From Collinsella sp. (GTDB lineage: Bacteria; Actinomycetota; Coriobacteriia; Coriobacteriales; Coriobacteriaceae), in contig JAUMMZ010000035.1 of NCBI GenBank assembly GCA_031296755.1, positions 1 through 23,936 of the forward strand: 23,936 nt of DNA, read 5' to 3'. The position numbers and the translations under genes are program-made. Every line of letters begins with the position of its first letter. Positions within the stretch are counted from its first letter, which is position 1. Positions 1-8,193 of the stretch are shown here, one piece after another. The notes beneath the pieces are model-generated. The model ran no database searches. It was not told where the DNA came from and worked only from the letters and a program-made list of their open reading frames with translations.

Positions 1-26
1 TCTACCTGCGGGAACGATAGGCAACC

Positions 27-43
27 GGACACACATTCTGTCC
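27..43. repeat. 17-bp dyad repeat, copy 1
   Basis: GGACACACATTCTGTCC contains the inverted arms GGACA and TGTCC around 7 bases. A near-identical copy lies exactly 90 bases away at 117-133, with one base different. The two copies flank a terminator hairpin downstream of divIVA. Its role is unknown; it could be a protein binding site or a dispersed intergenic repeat. Confidence 0.6.
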
Positions 44-79
44 GAGCGGTTAAAAGCGGGCACGGAATTTAAACGGCTG

Positions 80-110
80 AAAAAGGGGCATCGACCTGCG
101 CCGATGCCCC
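80..110 (-). terminator. Intrinsic terminator, distal of a tandem pair after divIVA
   Basis: On the minus strand a perfect 9-bp stem (GGGGCATCG paired with CGATGCCCC, arms 102-110 and 85-93) with an 8-base loop is followed directly by five T residues. The orientation fits transcripts arriving from divIVA. The plus strand has no T-tract here. It probably backs up the terminator at 143-172. Confidence 0.75.
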
Positions 111-116
111 CAACGT

Positions 117-133
117 GGACACACATTTTGTCC
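117..133. repeat. 17-bp dyad repeat, copy 2
   Basis: GGACACACATTTTGTCC is the second copy of the dyad at 27-43, in the same orientation. It sits between the two terminators that follow divIVA. The GGACA and TGTCC arms are perfectly complementary. Confidence 0.6.
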
Positions 134-142
134 TATAAGCCT

Positions 143-172
143 AAAAAAGGACCCGCAAGCTGCGGGTCCTTT
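143..172 (-). terminator. Intrinsic terminator of the yggS-sepF-yggT-divIVA unit
   Basis: A 12-bp perfect stem (arms 161-172 and 146-157, core GGACCCGCA/TGCGGGTCC) with a 3-base loop is followed on the minus strand by a run of T. It begins 27 bases after the divIVA stop codon. This is the strongest terminator at the left end of the window. Confidence 0.85.
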
Positions 173-198
173 CTAGGCACTAAATTGTAGGCCGAATG

Positions 199-873
199 TT
201 AGTCCAAGTCGTCGGCAGCAAAGTTGTCGATCGGGGCGAAGGGATCGGCCACGGGGACAACCGGGTCAGCGACGGGCAGCGGCTCGGCGGGAACAGTCAC
301 TGCAGGAGAAGCGGCAGAACCGACCGGCGTGGAGGCCATCAGATCGGCCGGGAAGGAATTCTGGGCATCGTCCATGAAGTGCTGGATGAGCTTGAGATAC
401 TCTGCCTTGAACTCCTCACGGGAAGCCTTGAGACGATCGATCTCCTCGAGCTCGGCCTGCTTCTCGGTCAGAGCCTGGCGGATAACCTCGCGGGCCTTGG
501 CGTCAGCCTCGTTGCGGATACGCTCAGCGTTCTCGTTGGCATCGTTGACGATGGTCTCAGCGGTCTGCTGGGCAGCGATCAGGGCAGCGGAAATCTGGCG
601 CTCCTGAGCGGAGAAGTCAGGGGCGGGAGCAGCCACGGGGGCGGCAGGAACGGCCTGGGCGGTGGCATCCTGAGCCTGGGCAAGCTGAGCCTGCGCATCG
701 GCAAGCTGCTGCTCGGTAGCAGTCAGGCGACCCTTAAGGTCGACGATCTTAGCGAGCATAGCGTCAACCTCGGAGGACAGCGTCTCCAAGAAGACGTCGA
801 CCTCAGCAGGATCGTAGCCACGCTTGGCCTCAGAGAAAGTCTGAGCCTGGATGTCTGCAGGGGTAATAGCCAT
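199..873 (-). CDS. divIVA: DivIVA-family cell pole and septum protein
   Basis: DivIVA (Wag31 in mycobacteria) is a coiled-coil scaffold that binds curved membrane at poles and septa and, in actinobacteria, recruits wall-growth enzymes. The 224-residue product has the family N-terminal lipid-binding motif at about 13-29 (F13, then RGYDPAEVDVFL). A coiled coil covers about 30-72. An Ala/Pro linker (about 73-86) leads to a second helical region (about 90-170). The Pro/Val/Asp-rich acidic tail (about 175-224) repeats the words PVADP and PVADPF. The start is supported by an AAGGAGA ribosome binding site 6 to 7 bases upstream. It is the last gene of the left operon, 61 bases after yggT and just ahead of tandem terminators. 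Family membership is clear; a role in polar growth is inferred from relatives. Confidence 0.96.
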   Translation of the reverse strand: MAITPADIQAQTFSEAKRGYDPAEVDVFLETLSSEVDAMLAKIVDLKGRLTATEQQLADAQAQLAQAQDATAQAVPAAPVAAPAPDFSAQERQISAALIAAQQTAETIVNDANENAERIRNEADAKAREVIRQALTEKQAELEEIDRLKASREEFKAEYLKLIQHFMDDAQNSFPADLMASTPVGSAASPAVTVPAEPLPVADPVVPVADPFAPIDNFAADDLD

Positions 874-934
874 AACAAGTCTCCTTTTTCATCGCCTCGG
901 CGCTACACGCCCGACGTAAGTTACTAAGTCAGTT

Positions 935-1216
935 CTACACGAGTATACCTATAAGAAGCTGCAGAACCAGCCTCTGCACCAACTGCAACGCAATAATCGC
1001 AACGACCGGCGAAAAATCGATACCGCCCATCGGCGGGATGAAACGACGGAACAGGTTGAGCCACGGACCGCACACGCTATCAAGCACCGCGGCAATATCC
1101 TGAAGCAAACCACCCTGCTTCATGGGAATCCACGTCATAAAGCAGTAGACGACAATGAGCGTGGAATAGAAGTTGAACAGCGTGTTGACCAGCTGGACGA
1201 TAGTGTAGATGTTGAT
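935..1216 (-). CDS. yggT: YggT-family membrane protein with an apparent ATC start
   Basis: YggT proteins are small two-helix membrane proteins of poorly defined function, conserved next to sepF and linked to division or osmotic tolerance. The full reading is 93 residues: helix 1 at about 5-28, a MTWIP segment at 27-31, a loop with FRRFIPPMGGIDFSP (about 56-70), and helix 2 at about 70-92. The first ATG in frame, at 1138, would give only 67 residues and remove helix 1. Between the sepF stop (1238) and that ATG there is no ATG, GTG or TTG in frame. A GAGGAG ribosome binding site at 1223-1228 lies 6 bases before an ATC codon (1214-1216), which I take as the start. An ATT at 1220-1222 abuts the ribosome binding site too closely. 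Alternatives are a mutated start codon, a sequence error, or the short 935-1138 form. Confidence 0.75.
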   Translation of the reverse strand: MNIYTIVQLVNTLFNFYSTLIVVYCFMTWIPMKQGGLLQDIAAVLDSVCGPWLNLFRRFIPPMGGIDFSPVVAIIALQLVQRLVLQLLIGILV

Positions 1217-1237
1217 GGGAATCTCCTCGTCTTGTCT

Positions 1238-1960
1238 TTACTTAAGGTAGCCGTCGGCACGAAGCTTCTTGAGATCGGAATCTTTGACCTCGCAACCGGC
1301 GGGCAGCACCATGAACACGCGGTCGCCCACCTCCTTGACCGTGGCACCCAGACCGCAGGCAAAGCCGTAAGAGAAGTCCAAGACGCGCTTGGCAACTTCG
1401 GTGCGTACGCCCACAAAAATCAGTGCGACAGGCTGCTTGGTGCGAACGCGGCGCACCACGGTCTCCACGTCGTCATAGCTCTCGGGGCGCAGGACATAGG
1501 CCGGCAGCTGCGGCGTGGCGTTGATGATATTGCTCGCATAGGCCGAGGCATCGCTCGGTGCAGGCGCGGGTGCAGCGGCGGCACGGGCGCGGGTATTCTC
1601 GGCGTAGCTCGACGGCGTGTCATAGGCACCAGGACGATAACCGCTCGCAACACTGTCCTGCGAGCGCGAAGGCGGGTTATACGTCGTGGCATGGCGGGAG
1701 TCATCGCCGACCAGCTGACCGGAGCGCGTATACACGGCAACCGACTCAGCTTCACCGCGGCGCGTCTGGCCAAGCAGGCCGTTGCTCGGCTCGTCTTGGG
1801 TGTAGAAGCCCTCGCCCGAAGCACCACTGTAGCCGTTGCCCTGATAACTATCGTCGTAGCCGTCATCGTAGCCGTAGTCGTCGTCCTGGCCATAACCCTG
1901 GTCGTAACCCTGCTGGCCGCCCAGGTGCATCTTATTTTTAATCTCGTCAAGGAAGCCCAT
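1238..1960 (-). CDS. sepF: SepF, membrane anchor for FtsZ
   Basis: SepF tethers FtsZ filaments to the membrane and takes the place of FtsA in actinobacteria. The 240-residue product starts with the amphipathic membrane-binding helix MGFLDEIKNKM. Next comes a low-complexity linker rich in Tyr, Asp and Gly (about 15-45), then a long polar linker with an Ala/Pro run (about 126-137). The conserved SepF core is at about 154-226, including KRVLDF, a glycine at 199 and VFMVLPAG. I chose ATG 1960 because a GAGAGGA ribosome binding site precedes it and the helix begins there; an upstream in-frame ATG at 2011 adds residues unlike the family. The linker is longer than in Bacillus SepF. No ftsA is seen in the window, in keeping with SepF acting as the anchor. 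Confidence 0.96.
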   Translation of the reverse strand: MGFLDEIKNKMHLGGQQGYDQGYGQDDDYGYDDGYDDSYQGNGYSGASGEGFYTQDEPSNGLLGQTRRGEAESVAVYTRSGQLVGDDSRHATTYNPPSRSQDSVASGYRPGAYDTPSSYAENTRARAAAAPAPAPSDASAYASNIINATPQLPAYVLRPESYDDVETVVRRVRTKQPVALIFVGVRTEVAKRVLDFSYGFACGLGATVKEVGDRVFMVLPAGCEVKDSDLKKLRADGYLK

Positions 1961-2020
1961 GGTTGTGTCCTCTCGCGGTTTAGTGCAGGCGCCCCGATAA
2001 TCAGTGCGCACTTCAGAGCC

Positions 2021-2758
2021 TTATTTTACTGCAAACTCCGGGCTAAATACTACCCTGCCCAGGCGAACGAGCGTAGAGCCCTCCTCAAGGGCAGACTCAA
2101 AGTCCTCGCTCATACCGCAGGAAAGCTCAGGCAGGTTCAAATCGGGATGCGCCGCCTCCAGCTCATCCCTCAGCTCACGAAGCCCCGCAAAGGTGCGGCG
2201 TGCCACATCCTTATTCCCCCGGGGCGCCATAGTCATAAGCCCCTGTACGCAAATTCCCTCAAGTTCTGCAAGCTCACCCGCGGCGGCGCGAATCTCATCG
2301 GGTGAAAAGCCTCCCTTCGACTCCTCACCACTCACATTGACCTCAATGAGCACACGCTGGGGGCCGACGAGCTCGCCTGCCTCAATCTTGCGAACAGCAC
2401 GGCTCGAGATCGCCTGCGCCAGATGCAGCGAACCCACCGAGTGAATCAGCTCGGCTGAGCCCAGCACCGCATTGATCTTATTGGTCTGCAGGTTGCCGAT
2501 CATATCGAAGCGCACCTCGGGCAGCTCCGGATGCTCCGCCAGACCCGTGAGCTTGCGAACCAGCTCCTGCGGGCGATTCTCGGCAAAATGGCGATATCCC
2601 GCCTGGATGGCGTCAACGGTCTCATCGACACCAACGGTCTTGGACACGGCAATGAGGCGCGCGGCGTCGTGGGGACGGCCTGCGCGATCGAGCGCCGCAT
2701 AAAAACGTTCCAGAATCTGCTCGCGGCGAGCGCGCATCAAGTCCAAATAGTTATCCAT
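2021..2758 (-). CDS. yggS: YggS/PLPBP-family pyridoxal phosphate homeostasis protein
   Basis: This family binds pyridoxal 5'-phosphate on a single-domain alanine-racemase-like barrel and buffers vitamin B6 and amino-acid pools; no catalytic reaction is established. The 245-residue product shows the PLP lysine in AVSK (K40), the FAENRPQE motif (about 58-65), the MIGNLQTNK strand (about 86-94), and the phosphate-binding end motif SCGMSEDF with GSTLVRLG. ATG 2758 is preceded by GGAGG at 9 bases and fits the family length; an upstream in-frame extension to 2842 would run through the preceding hairpin. It leads the left operon, 60 bases before sepF, a neighbourhood widely conserved in Gram-positive bacteria. 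Confidence 0.95.
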   Translation of the reverse strand: MDNYLDLMRARREQILERFYAALDRAGRPHDAARLIAVSKTVGVDETVDAIQAGYRHFAENRPQELVRKLTGLAEHPELPEVRFDMIGNLQTNKINAVLGSAELIHSVGSLHLAQAISSRAVRKIEAGELVGPQRVLIEVNVSGEESKGGFSPDEIRAAAGELAELEGICVQGLMTMAPRGNKDVARRTFAGLRELRDELEAAHPDLNLPELSCGMSEDFESALEEGSTLVRLGRVVFSPEFAVK

Positions 2759-2808
2759 TGCCAATCGCCTCCGCTGACAGCCAAACAAGTAGTCCCATGC
2801 TATCGCAA

Positions 2809-2840
2809 GAGCGCGGCCCCGCATGTGCAAGGCCGCGCTC
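2809..2840 (-). terminator. GC-rich hairpin after phoU, probable terminator
   Basis: A perfect 10-bp inverted repeat (GAGCGCGGCC and GGCCGCGCTC) with a 12-base loop lies 38 bases after the phoU stop. The minus-strand tail is only TTGCGATAG, so the T-tract is weak. It may terminate partially, or act as a 3' stabilising hairpin while letting some transcripts reach yggS. Confidence 0.5.
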
Positions 2841-2877
2841 ACTTAGGTATTTACAATCTTTCGACGAACGGAATTAC

Positions 2878-3735
2878 TTACTCCTCGTCGTCCTCGCCAT
2901 CGTCCTCGTCCTCAAGATGATCGAGCAGGTAGCGAAGACCCTCGCTGACCTCGTTAGTGGGCACCTTGGCAACGTAGCGAGCGTCGACGGCGGGCCTCAT
3001 GATAACACCCTCGCCCGAAGGCACGCGCATGCTCTCGAGCTCATCCTCATCAGTGCAGGCGATATCACCGGCAGTCATACGCTGTCCGGTCAACAGGAAG
3101 GTCAGACGGCAGGCGGCATCGATGGAAATCGAGGCGATGCGATCGAGATAGCGCGATACCATGATGGCGCGGCGCAGGTCGTCATAGTTGCTGTCGTCGT
3201 CCATAAAATCGCCCGTGTCCATGCGGTTAAAGGTGCGGAAGAACTTCTCGTAGGCGGCGTGCACTGGCTCGTCCTCGACGGCCAAGTTGCAGATGATGGA
3301 CATGTCGTTGGTGACGAGCGCAGAAAGCGAAGAGCCCAGCACCTGGTAGACGGCCTCAGCCTCGGCCTCGACCGTGCCGACAAGCTCCTTGGGCAGCGAG
3401 ATGTCGGCCTTGATCATATGACGCGTGGCGCGGCAAATCTGGCGAACCTTATCGGTCATGCGCTGCAGGTTAAAGTCGACGTAGATGATCGTCTGCAGCA
3501 AGCGGAAGTCGGAGGCGACCGGTGACTGCGTGGCAATCAGGTTGTAGCAGACGGCCTCCAGGTTGGCGCAGCGTGCGTCAATCGAAAGCGTGCGCTTCTT
3601 GGTCTTGGTGGCGAGCTTGCGGTCGTCGGTCACATAGGCCTTCACGGCATCGTGGAGGGCCAGATCGACGGCCTCGTAGATGCTCAGCATCTCGTGACGG
3701 GCCTCGATGAGCTGACGGGAAAACAGTTTGCGCAT
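2878..3735 (-). CDS. phoU: PhoU-like regulator of phosphate uptake
   Basis: PhoU is an all-helical cytoplasmic protein that links the Pst transporter to phosphate signalling and restrains uptake. The 285-residue product begins with the typical segment RQLIEARHEMLSIYEAVD. It has two helical repeats with metal-cluster-like motifs, DFNLQRMTDKV (about 87-97) and YLDRIASISIDAACR (about 196-210). The second lacks the usual GD after the ERI or DRI word. It is longer than the typical family length of about 220 residues because of a C-terminal extension (about 227-285) ending in an acidic run. The start is supported by GGAG 6 to 7 bases upstream. It closes the pst operon, 92 bases after pstB. No PhoR/PhoP two-component pair is present in the window. 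Confidence 0.9.
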   Translation of the reverse strand: MRKLFSRQLIEARHEMLSIYEAVDLALHDAVKAYVTDDRKLATKTKKRTLSIDARCANLEAVCYNLIATQSPVASDFRLLQTIIYVDFNLQRMTDKVRQICRATRHMIKADISLPKELVGTVEAEAEAVYQVLGSSLSALVTNDMSIICNLAVEDEPVHAAYEKFFRTFNRMDTGDFMDDDSNYDDLRRAIMVSRYLDRIASISIDAACRLTFLLTGQRMTAGDIACTDEDELESMRVPSGEGVIMRPAVDARYVAKVPTNEVSEGLRYLLDHLEDEDDGEDDEE

Positions 3736-3755
3736 GGTTCACTCCAATCAGTTGG

Positions 3756-3776
3756 GTGCGGTCATGCCGCCCGCAC
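3756..3776 (-). other. Small intercistronic hairpin between pstB and phoU
   Basis: GTGCGG and CCGCAC form a 6-bp stem with a 9-base loop in the 92-base gap between pstB and phoU. There is no T-tract, so it is not a convincing terminator. It could be a processing or stability element that sets phoU expression apart from pstB, or chance. Confidence 0.25.
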
Positions 3777-3827
3777 AGTGAATACGCACCGGACCAGATC
3801 CGATCGGCTTGGGACTAGTCGCACCGA

Positions 3828-4631
<804 letters not shown>

Positions 4632-4643
4632 GGGACTCCTTAA

Positions 4644-5549
4644 CTAGCGACGCTTGCGCGACAGGAAGCGCGCAAACAGGTTGAAGGCCAGAATGATCAC
4701 CATCAGCAAGAGCGCGGTGCCGTAGGCTGCGTTCATGTTGATGCCGTCGTTGGCAAGCAGATACAGGTGAACCGTCATGGGGCGGCCGGAATCGAGCGGC
4801 GAAATAGGTAGATTGATGGCCTGCCCCATGGTATAGAGCACCACCGCGGTCTCGCCAATGGCACGGCCGATGGCGAGAACGATGCCCGTGGCAATACGGC
4901 CAAAGGCAGAAGGAAGCACGATCTTGGAGACAACCTGCCACTTGGTGGCGCCCAGGCCATATGCGCCCCAGCGGATATAGCGCGGAACGGCGCGAATGGC
5001 CTCTTCGGTGGTACGCATGACGATGGGAAGCATCAAGAGCGCGAGTGCCAGGGCGGCCGAGACCATCGAAAGGCCCAGGCCCATGGCCTCGACAAACAAG
5101 GCGTAGCCAAACAGGCCCATAACGATGGAGGGCACCGAGGCCAAAGCGTCAGCAGCGTAGCGAATGAGCTCGACGACCTTGCCCTGCTTGGCGTACTCGG
5201 CCAGATAGACGGCTGCCAGCACAGCGATCGGCGTGCAGATAAGCATGGCGAGCGCCGTCACGTAGACGGTCGAGACGATCGTGGGCCAAATTCCGCCCTC
5301 GGCGTTGACGCCCTGGGGCCAACCGAAGATAAAGTCGAGCGAGATGTGTGGCAGGCCGTTGATGACCACGTAGGCGATGATAGCGACCAGCACCAGCGTG
5401 GTGATGTAGGCAGCGGCACGAAACACGCCAAGCATGATCTTGTTGGACAGGTCCTTGTTGATGCGGCCCTTCTTGCCGTGGGAAAGGGCACGCTTGATGC
5501 GCTCGCGCGACGAGGTCGTATCGACCGTCGTGTCAACGGAATCGGACAT
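4644..5549 (-). CDS. pstA: Phosphate ABC transporter permease PstA
   Basis: PstA is one of the two membrane subunits of the high-affinity phosphate importer. The 301-residue product has a 45-residue polar, basic N-terminus, a first membrane segment at about 46-65, and several further helices. The permease coupling (EAA) loop is at about 183-212 (EEAIRAVPRYIRWGAYGLGA, then TKWQ and VLP), followed by GRAIGETAVVL. The SVPSIVMGLFGYALFV segment (about 138-153) is typical of PstA. It starts 3 bases after the pstC stop, with GAGGGGG as ribosome binding site. Confidence 0.97.
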   Translation of the reverse strand: MSDSVDTTVDTTSSRERIKRALSHGKKGRINKDLSNKIMLGVFRAAAYITTLVLVAIIAYVVINGLPHISLDFIFGWPQGVNAEGGIWPTIVSTVYVTALAMLICTPIAVLAAVYLAEYAKQGKVVELIRYAADALASVPSIVMGLFGYALFVEAMGLGLSMVSAALALALLMLPIVMRTTEEAIRAVPRYIRWGAYGLGATKWQVVSKIVLPSAFGRIATGIVLAIGRAIGETAVVLYTMGQAINLPISPLDSGRPMTVHLYLLANDGINMNAAYGTALLLMVIILAFNLFARFLSRKRR

Positions 5550-5552
5550 AGC

Positions 5553-6479
5553 CTACCCCCTCTTCTTCTTGGAAATCAGACGGACGATGCCCACCAGCGT
5601 GGCGGAGATGATAAACAGGACCACGCCCATGCCGAACAGCGCCGAGCGATGCAGACCCGAGGAATAGCTCATGTCGAGCGCGATCTGGCTCGTGAGCGTC
5701 GAGATAGGGCTCGCAATGCTGTCGGGAATAACCGGGGCGTTACCCACGACCATGAGCACGGCCATGGTCTCTCCGATGGCACGGCCCATACCCAGCACGA
5801 TGGCATCCACGATACCCAGCTTAGCGGCAGGTAGCACGACCTTATAGATGGTCTGCCACTTAGTAGCACCCATGGCATACGATGCCTCGCGAATGCCCAT
5901 GGGAATGGAATTGAGGGCATCGATGGTGAGCGTGGTGATGGTAGGGACGATCATGATGGCGAGCACAAACCACGCCGTCAGCGCACCAAAACCAAGGCCG
6001 CCGGTCAGTTGTGCGATAAACGGGCGGATGATGATCATGCCGAAAAAGCCGTAGATGATAGAAGGGATGCCGGCCAGCAGGTCGACGGCAGGGCTGATGA
6101 GCTTGCGCACGCGCTTGCCGGCGATCTCGACCAGGTACACGGCCGTGCCCACACCTAGCGGCACGCCCATGGCGAGCGCACCGACGGTCACCAGACCTGA
6201 GCCGGCAAGCAGCGACATGATGCCGTAGTGGCCCTCAGAGGGCGCCCACGTAAAGCTAAAGAAGTCCGCCAGACCGATGTCGGTAAAGACGGGCAGCGCC
6301 GAGTACATGGTAAAGACAAAAATCAGGATGACGGTAACGACCGCCAAAAACGCGCAGGCAAAGAAGATCCACTGCAGCGCCTTCTCCTTGATATAGGTAC
6401 TGCGCGATACGAGCGCCAGCTCGCGCTTCTTGGGTGCCTGAGCATTCTGCTCAGTCTGGGAGTTTTCCTGTGCTTCCAT
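5553..6479 (-). CDS. pstC: Phosphate ABC transporter permease PstC
   Basis: PstC pairs with PstA to form the phosphate translocation pathway. The 308-residue product has a polar N-terminus rich in Gln and Glu (1-20), a first membrane helix at about 36-58, and a periplasmic-side loop with the segment LADFFSFTWAP. The family GIPSIIYGFFG segment is at about 137-147 and the EAA loop REASYAMGATKWQTI at about 197-211, followed by GRAIGETMAV. I place the start at ATG 6479, which has GGGGAG 8 bases upstream. A GTG at 6488 would overlap pstS but touches its own ribosome binding site. It begins 1 base after the pstS stop codon. Confidence 0.96.
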   Translation of the reverse strand: MEAQENSQTEQNAQAPKKRELALVSRSTYIKEKALQWIFFACAFLAVVTVILIFVFTMYSALPVFTDIGLADFFSFTWAPSEGHYGIMSLLAGSGLVTVGALAMGVPLGVGTAVYLVEIAGKRVRKLISPAVDLLAGIPSIIYGFFGMIIIRPFIAQLTGGLGFGALTAWFVLAIMIVPTITTLTIDALNSIPMGIREASYAMGATKWQTIYKVVLPAAKLGIVDAIVLGMGRAIGETMAVLMVVGNAPVIPDSIASPISTLTSQIALDMSYSSGLHRSALFGMGVVLFIISATLVGIVRLISKKKRG

Positions 6480-6480
6480 G

Positions 6481-7317
6481 CTACTCACTCCCCTTCTCGT
6501 CGTTGGTGACGGGAATAAAGCCCGCCTCGCGAATCTGCTTGTCCATCTTTTCGGACGTCACGTAGTCGATGTAATCCTGCGCCTGCTGCGAAGGCGCACC
6601 CTTCACAAAGAAGTAAAGGTCGCGCGAGATGGGATAGCCGCCACTCGCGACCGTCTTCTCGGACGCCTCAACATGATTGACCGAGACAGCCTTGACCGAG
6701 GTCTTGGCGTTGAGGCTATCGACGAAGCCCAGCGAAATGTAGCCGATGGCCCCACGCGAACGAGATACCACGTCGCGCACCTGGCCCGTACCCGAAAGAA
6801 CAGCCGAGCGGCGATCGAACGGCGTGCCATCCATCACGATGGTACGGAAGGCCTCGCGCGTACCGGACGCCTCGTCTCGGTTGATGACCTGAATCCTCAG
6901 GTCCTCGCCACCGACCTCTTTCCAATTGGTAATCTTGCCGGCGTAGATATCGCGGAGCTGCTCGGTCGAGAGGTTATCGACGGGGTTGTCGTCGTTCACG
7001 ATGACCGCAATACCGTCGTGGGCAATGACGATGGGAGTCAGGCCCAGATCCTGTTCGTCGGCATTGAGTCCACGGGAGGAGCTGGCGATATCGGCCGTGC
7101 CGGCGCTGACGGCCTCGATCCCAGCGGAAGAACCCAAACCGGAAACGAGCACGTCGATGCCGGTCTCCTCCTTAAAGCCCTCGGCCGCAATCTCGGCGAT
7201 AGGAAGGCAGGTCGTGGAGCCGGCAACGGTAATGGAAGAGGTAGAAGATCCCGAAGAACAGGCGCACAGCGTAAGCGTAAGCACAGCGGCGCTCAGGACC
7301 GATACGATCTTTCTCAT
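6481..7317 (-). CDS. pstS: Phosphate-binding lipoprotein PstS
   Basis: PstS captures inorganic phosphate outside the membrane and delivers it to PstC-PstA. The 278-residue precursor has a lipoprotein signal peptide with lipobox LCAC (lipidated Cys20) followed by a Ser/Gly/Thr linker. Phosphate-contact motifs are visible: AGSTT (31-35), SSSRGLN (78-84), H99-D100 and EASGTRE (148-154). It is shorter than E. coli PstS, as is common in Gram-positive bacteria. Its ATG overlaps the pgeF stop codon (ATGA at 7314-7317) and has no clear ribosome binding site, which suggests translational coupling to pgeF. Confidence 0.96.
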   Translation of the reverse strand: MRKIVSVLSAAVLTLTLCACSSGSSTSSITVAGSTTCLPIAEIAAEGFKEETGIDVLVSGLGSSAGIEAVSAGTADIASSSRGLNADEQDLGLTPIVIAHDGIAVIVNDDNPVDNLSTEQLRDIYAGKITNWKEVGGEDLRIQVINRDEASGTREAFRTIVMDGTPFDRRSAVLSGTGQVRDVVSRSRGAIGYISLGFVDSLNAKTSVKAVSVNHVEASEKTVASGGYPISRDLYFFVKGAPSQQAQDYIDYVTSEKMDKQIREAGFIPVTNDEKGSE

Positions 7318-8114
7318 AGCATCACGCCGATCGCAGCATGGCGCCCACAGGTGCCGTCCTCGTTACGGTAGGAATAAAAGCGGTCGTTCTGACGCACGGT
7401 CGAAAGCTGGGTATCCACGATATTATCCGCGTCGACACCGACATCTACCAGCGCCTCGCGAATGGCAGCGGAAAGATCGAGCATACGAGAGGTATTCGCA
7501 TCGATGCAAGAGAACTCGGCGGCAAAGCGATCCATGAGTTCCTGGGATACCTCATATTCGTCACCCAAGATATGGGGGCCGATATAGGCGGAAACGTCGC
7601 TCGCATCGCAACCGGCAGCATCGCAAAGCGCCTGGCACGCCTTGGCGGAAATACGTGCAATCGTGCCCTTCCAACCGGAGTGCACCACGGCAAATCCGCC
7701 GGGGGCCACCAGCACCACGGGAACGCAGTCGGCAAAGCAGAGCAGCACGGGCACGTTATGCGCCGTGCAGACGATGGCATCACAGCCCTCGGCAATCTGC
7801 TCGCGAACGTCCTCAAGGTCATCGGCGCCGTTCGAGGTCACCGCAACGATATGATCACCATGGACCTGATTGGGAACGAGCAGGTTGTGCTCGCACTCGG
7901 CGGCACCCATAGCCTCGAGCGCACGACGACGATTTTCTTGAACAGCAAAGGGGTCATCGCCAACATGCGAGCCCAAGTTGAGTGAGGAGTACGCATCTTC
8001 GGAAACACCACCGGCGCGCTCGGTGAAGGCAAAGCGAACATCGGATGTCGCGCCCTCCACCAACGTAACTCCATCATGGTCGACACGCGAAACGTTGTCC
8101 GCACGTGCTGCCAT
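7314..8114 (-). CDS. pgeF: PgeF/YfiH-family laccase-domain protein (peptidoglycan editing factor)
   Basis: Members of this Cu/Zn-binding family (YfiH, YlmD, human FAMIN) have been described as purine nucleoside phosphorylase/deaminase enzymes. E. coli PgeF keeps L-Ser out of the first position of the peptidoglycan stem peptide, the MurC step. The 266-residue product shows the metal ligands H85 (NQVHGDH), C130 (FADCVPV) and H145 (VHSGWKG), plus IGPHI and a C-terminal RNEDGTCGRH. ATG 8114 is preceded by a perfect AGGAGG at 7 bases; an upstream in-frame GTG at 8135 precedes that site. It follows ftsZ after a terminator and overlaps pstS by 4 bases, so it appears to be the first gene of the phosphate operon. 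Confidence 0.94.
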   Translation of the reverse strand: MAARADNVSRVDHDGVTLVEGATSDVRFAFTERAGGVSEDAYSSLNLGSHVGDDPFAVQENRRRALEAMGAAECEHNLLVPNQVHGDHIVAVTSNGADDLEDVREQIAEGCDAIVCTAHNVPVLLCFADCVPVVLVAPGGFAVVHSGWKGTIARISAKACQALCDAAGCDASDVSAYIGPHILGDEYEVSQELMDRFAAEFSCIDANTSRMLDLSAAIREALVDVGVDADNIVDTQLSTVRQNDRFYSYRNEDGTCGRHAAIGVML

Positions 8115-8193
8115 ACTAAAGCCTCCTAATAACACAAGTACCGCGGCATCGCCGCTACAGCCCGCGTTTATACGGCTGTCATACTTCTCTAAA

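Noticed and set aside
3796..3827. CCGATCGG palindrome and GATCGG/CCGATC arms after pstB as a terminator
   Set aside because: The arms are short and widely spaced with no T-tract, and phoU follows on the same strand with its own ribosome binding site.
8176..8182. CTGTCAT, an exact E. coli Pho-box half-site, upstream of pgeF
   Set aside because: Only one half is present, with no partner at 11 bases; the CTTTACG pair is better supported.
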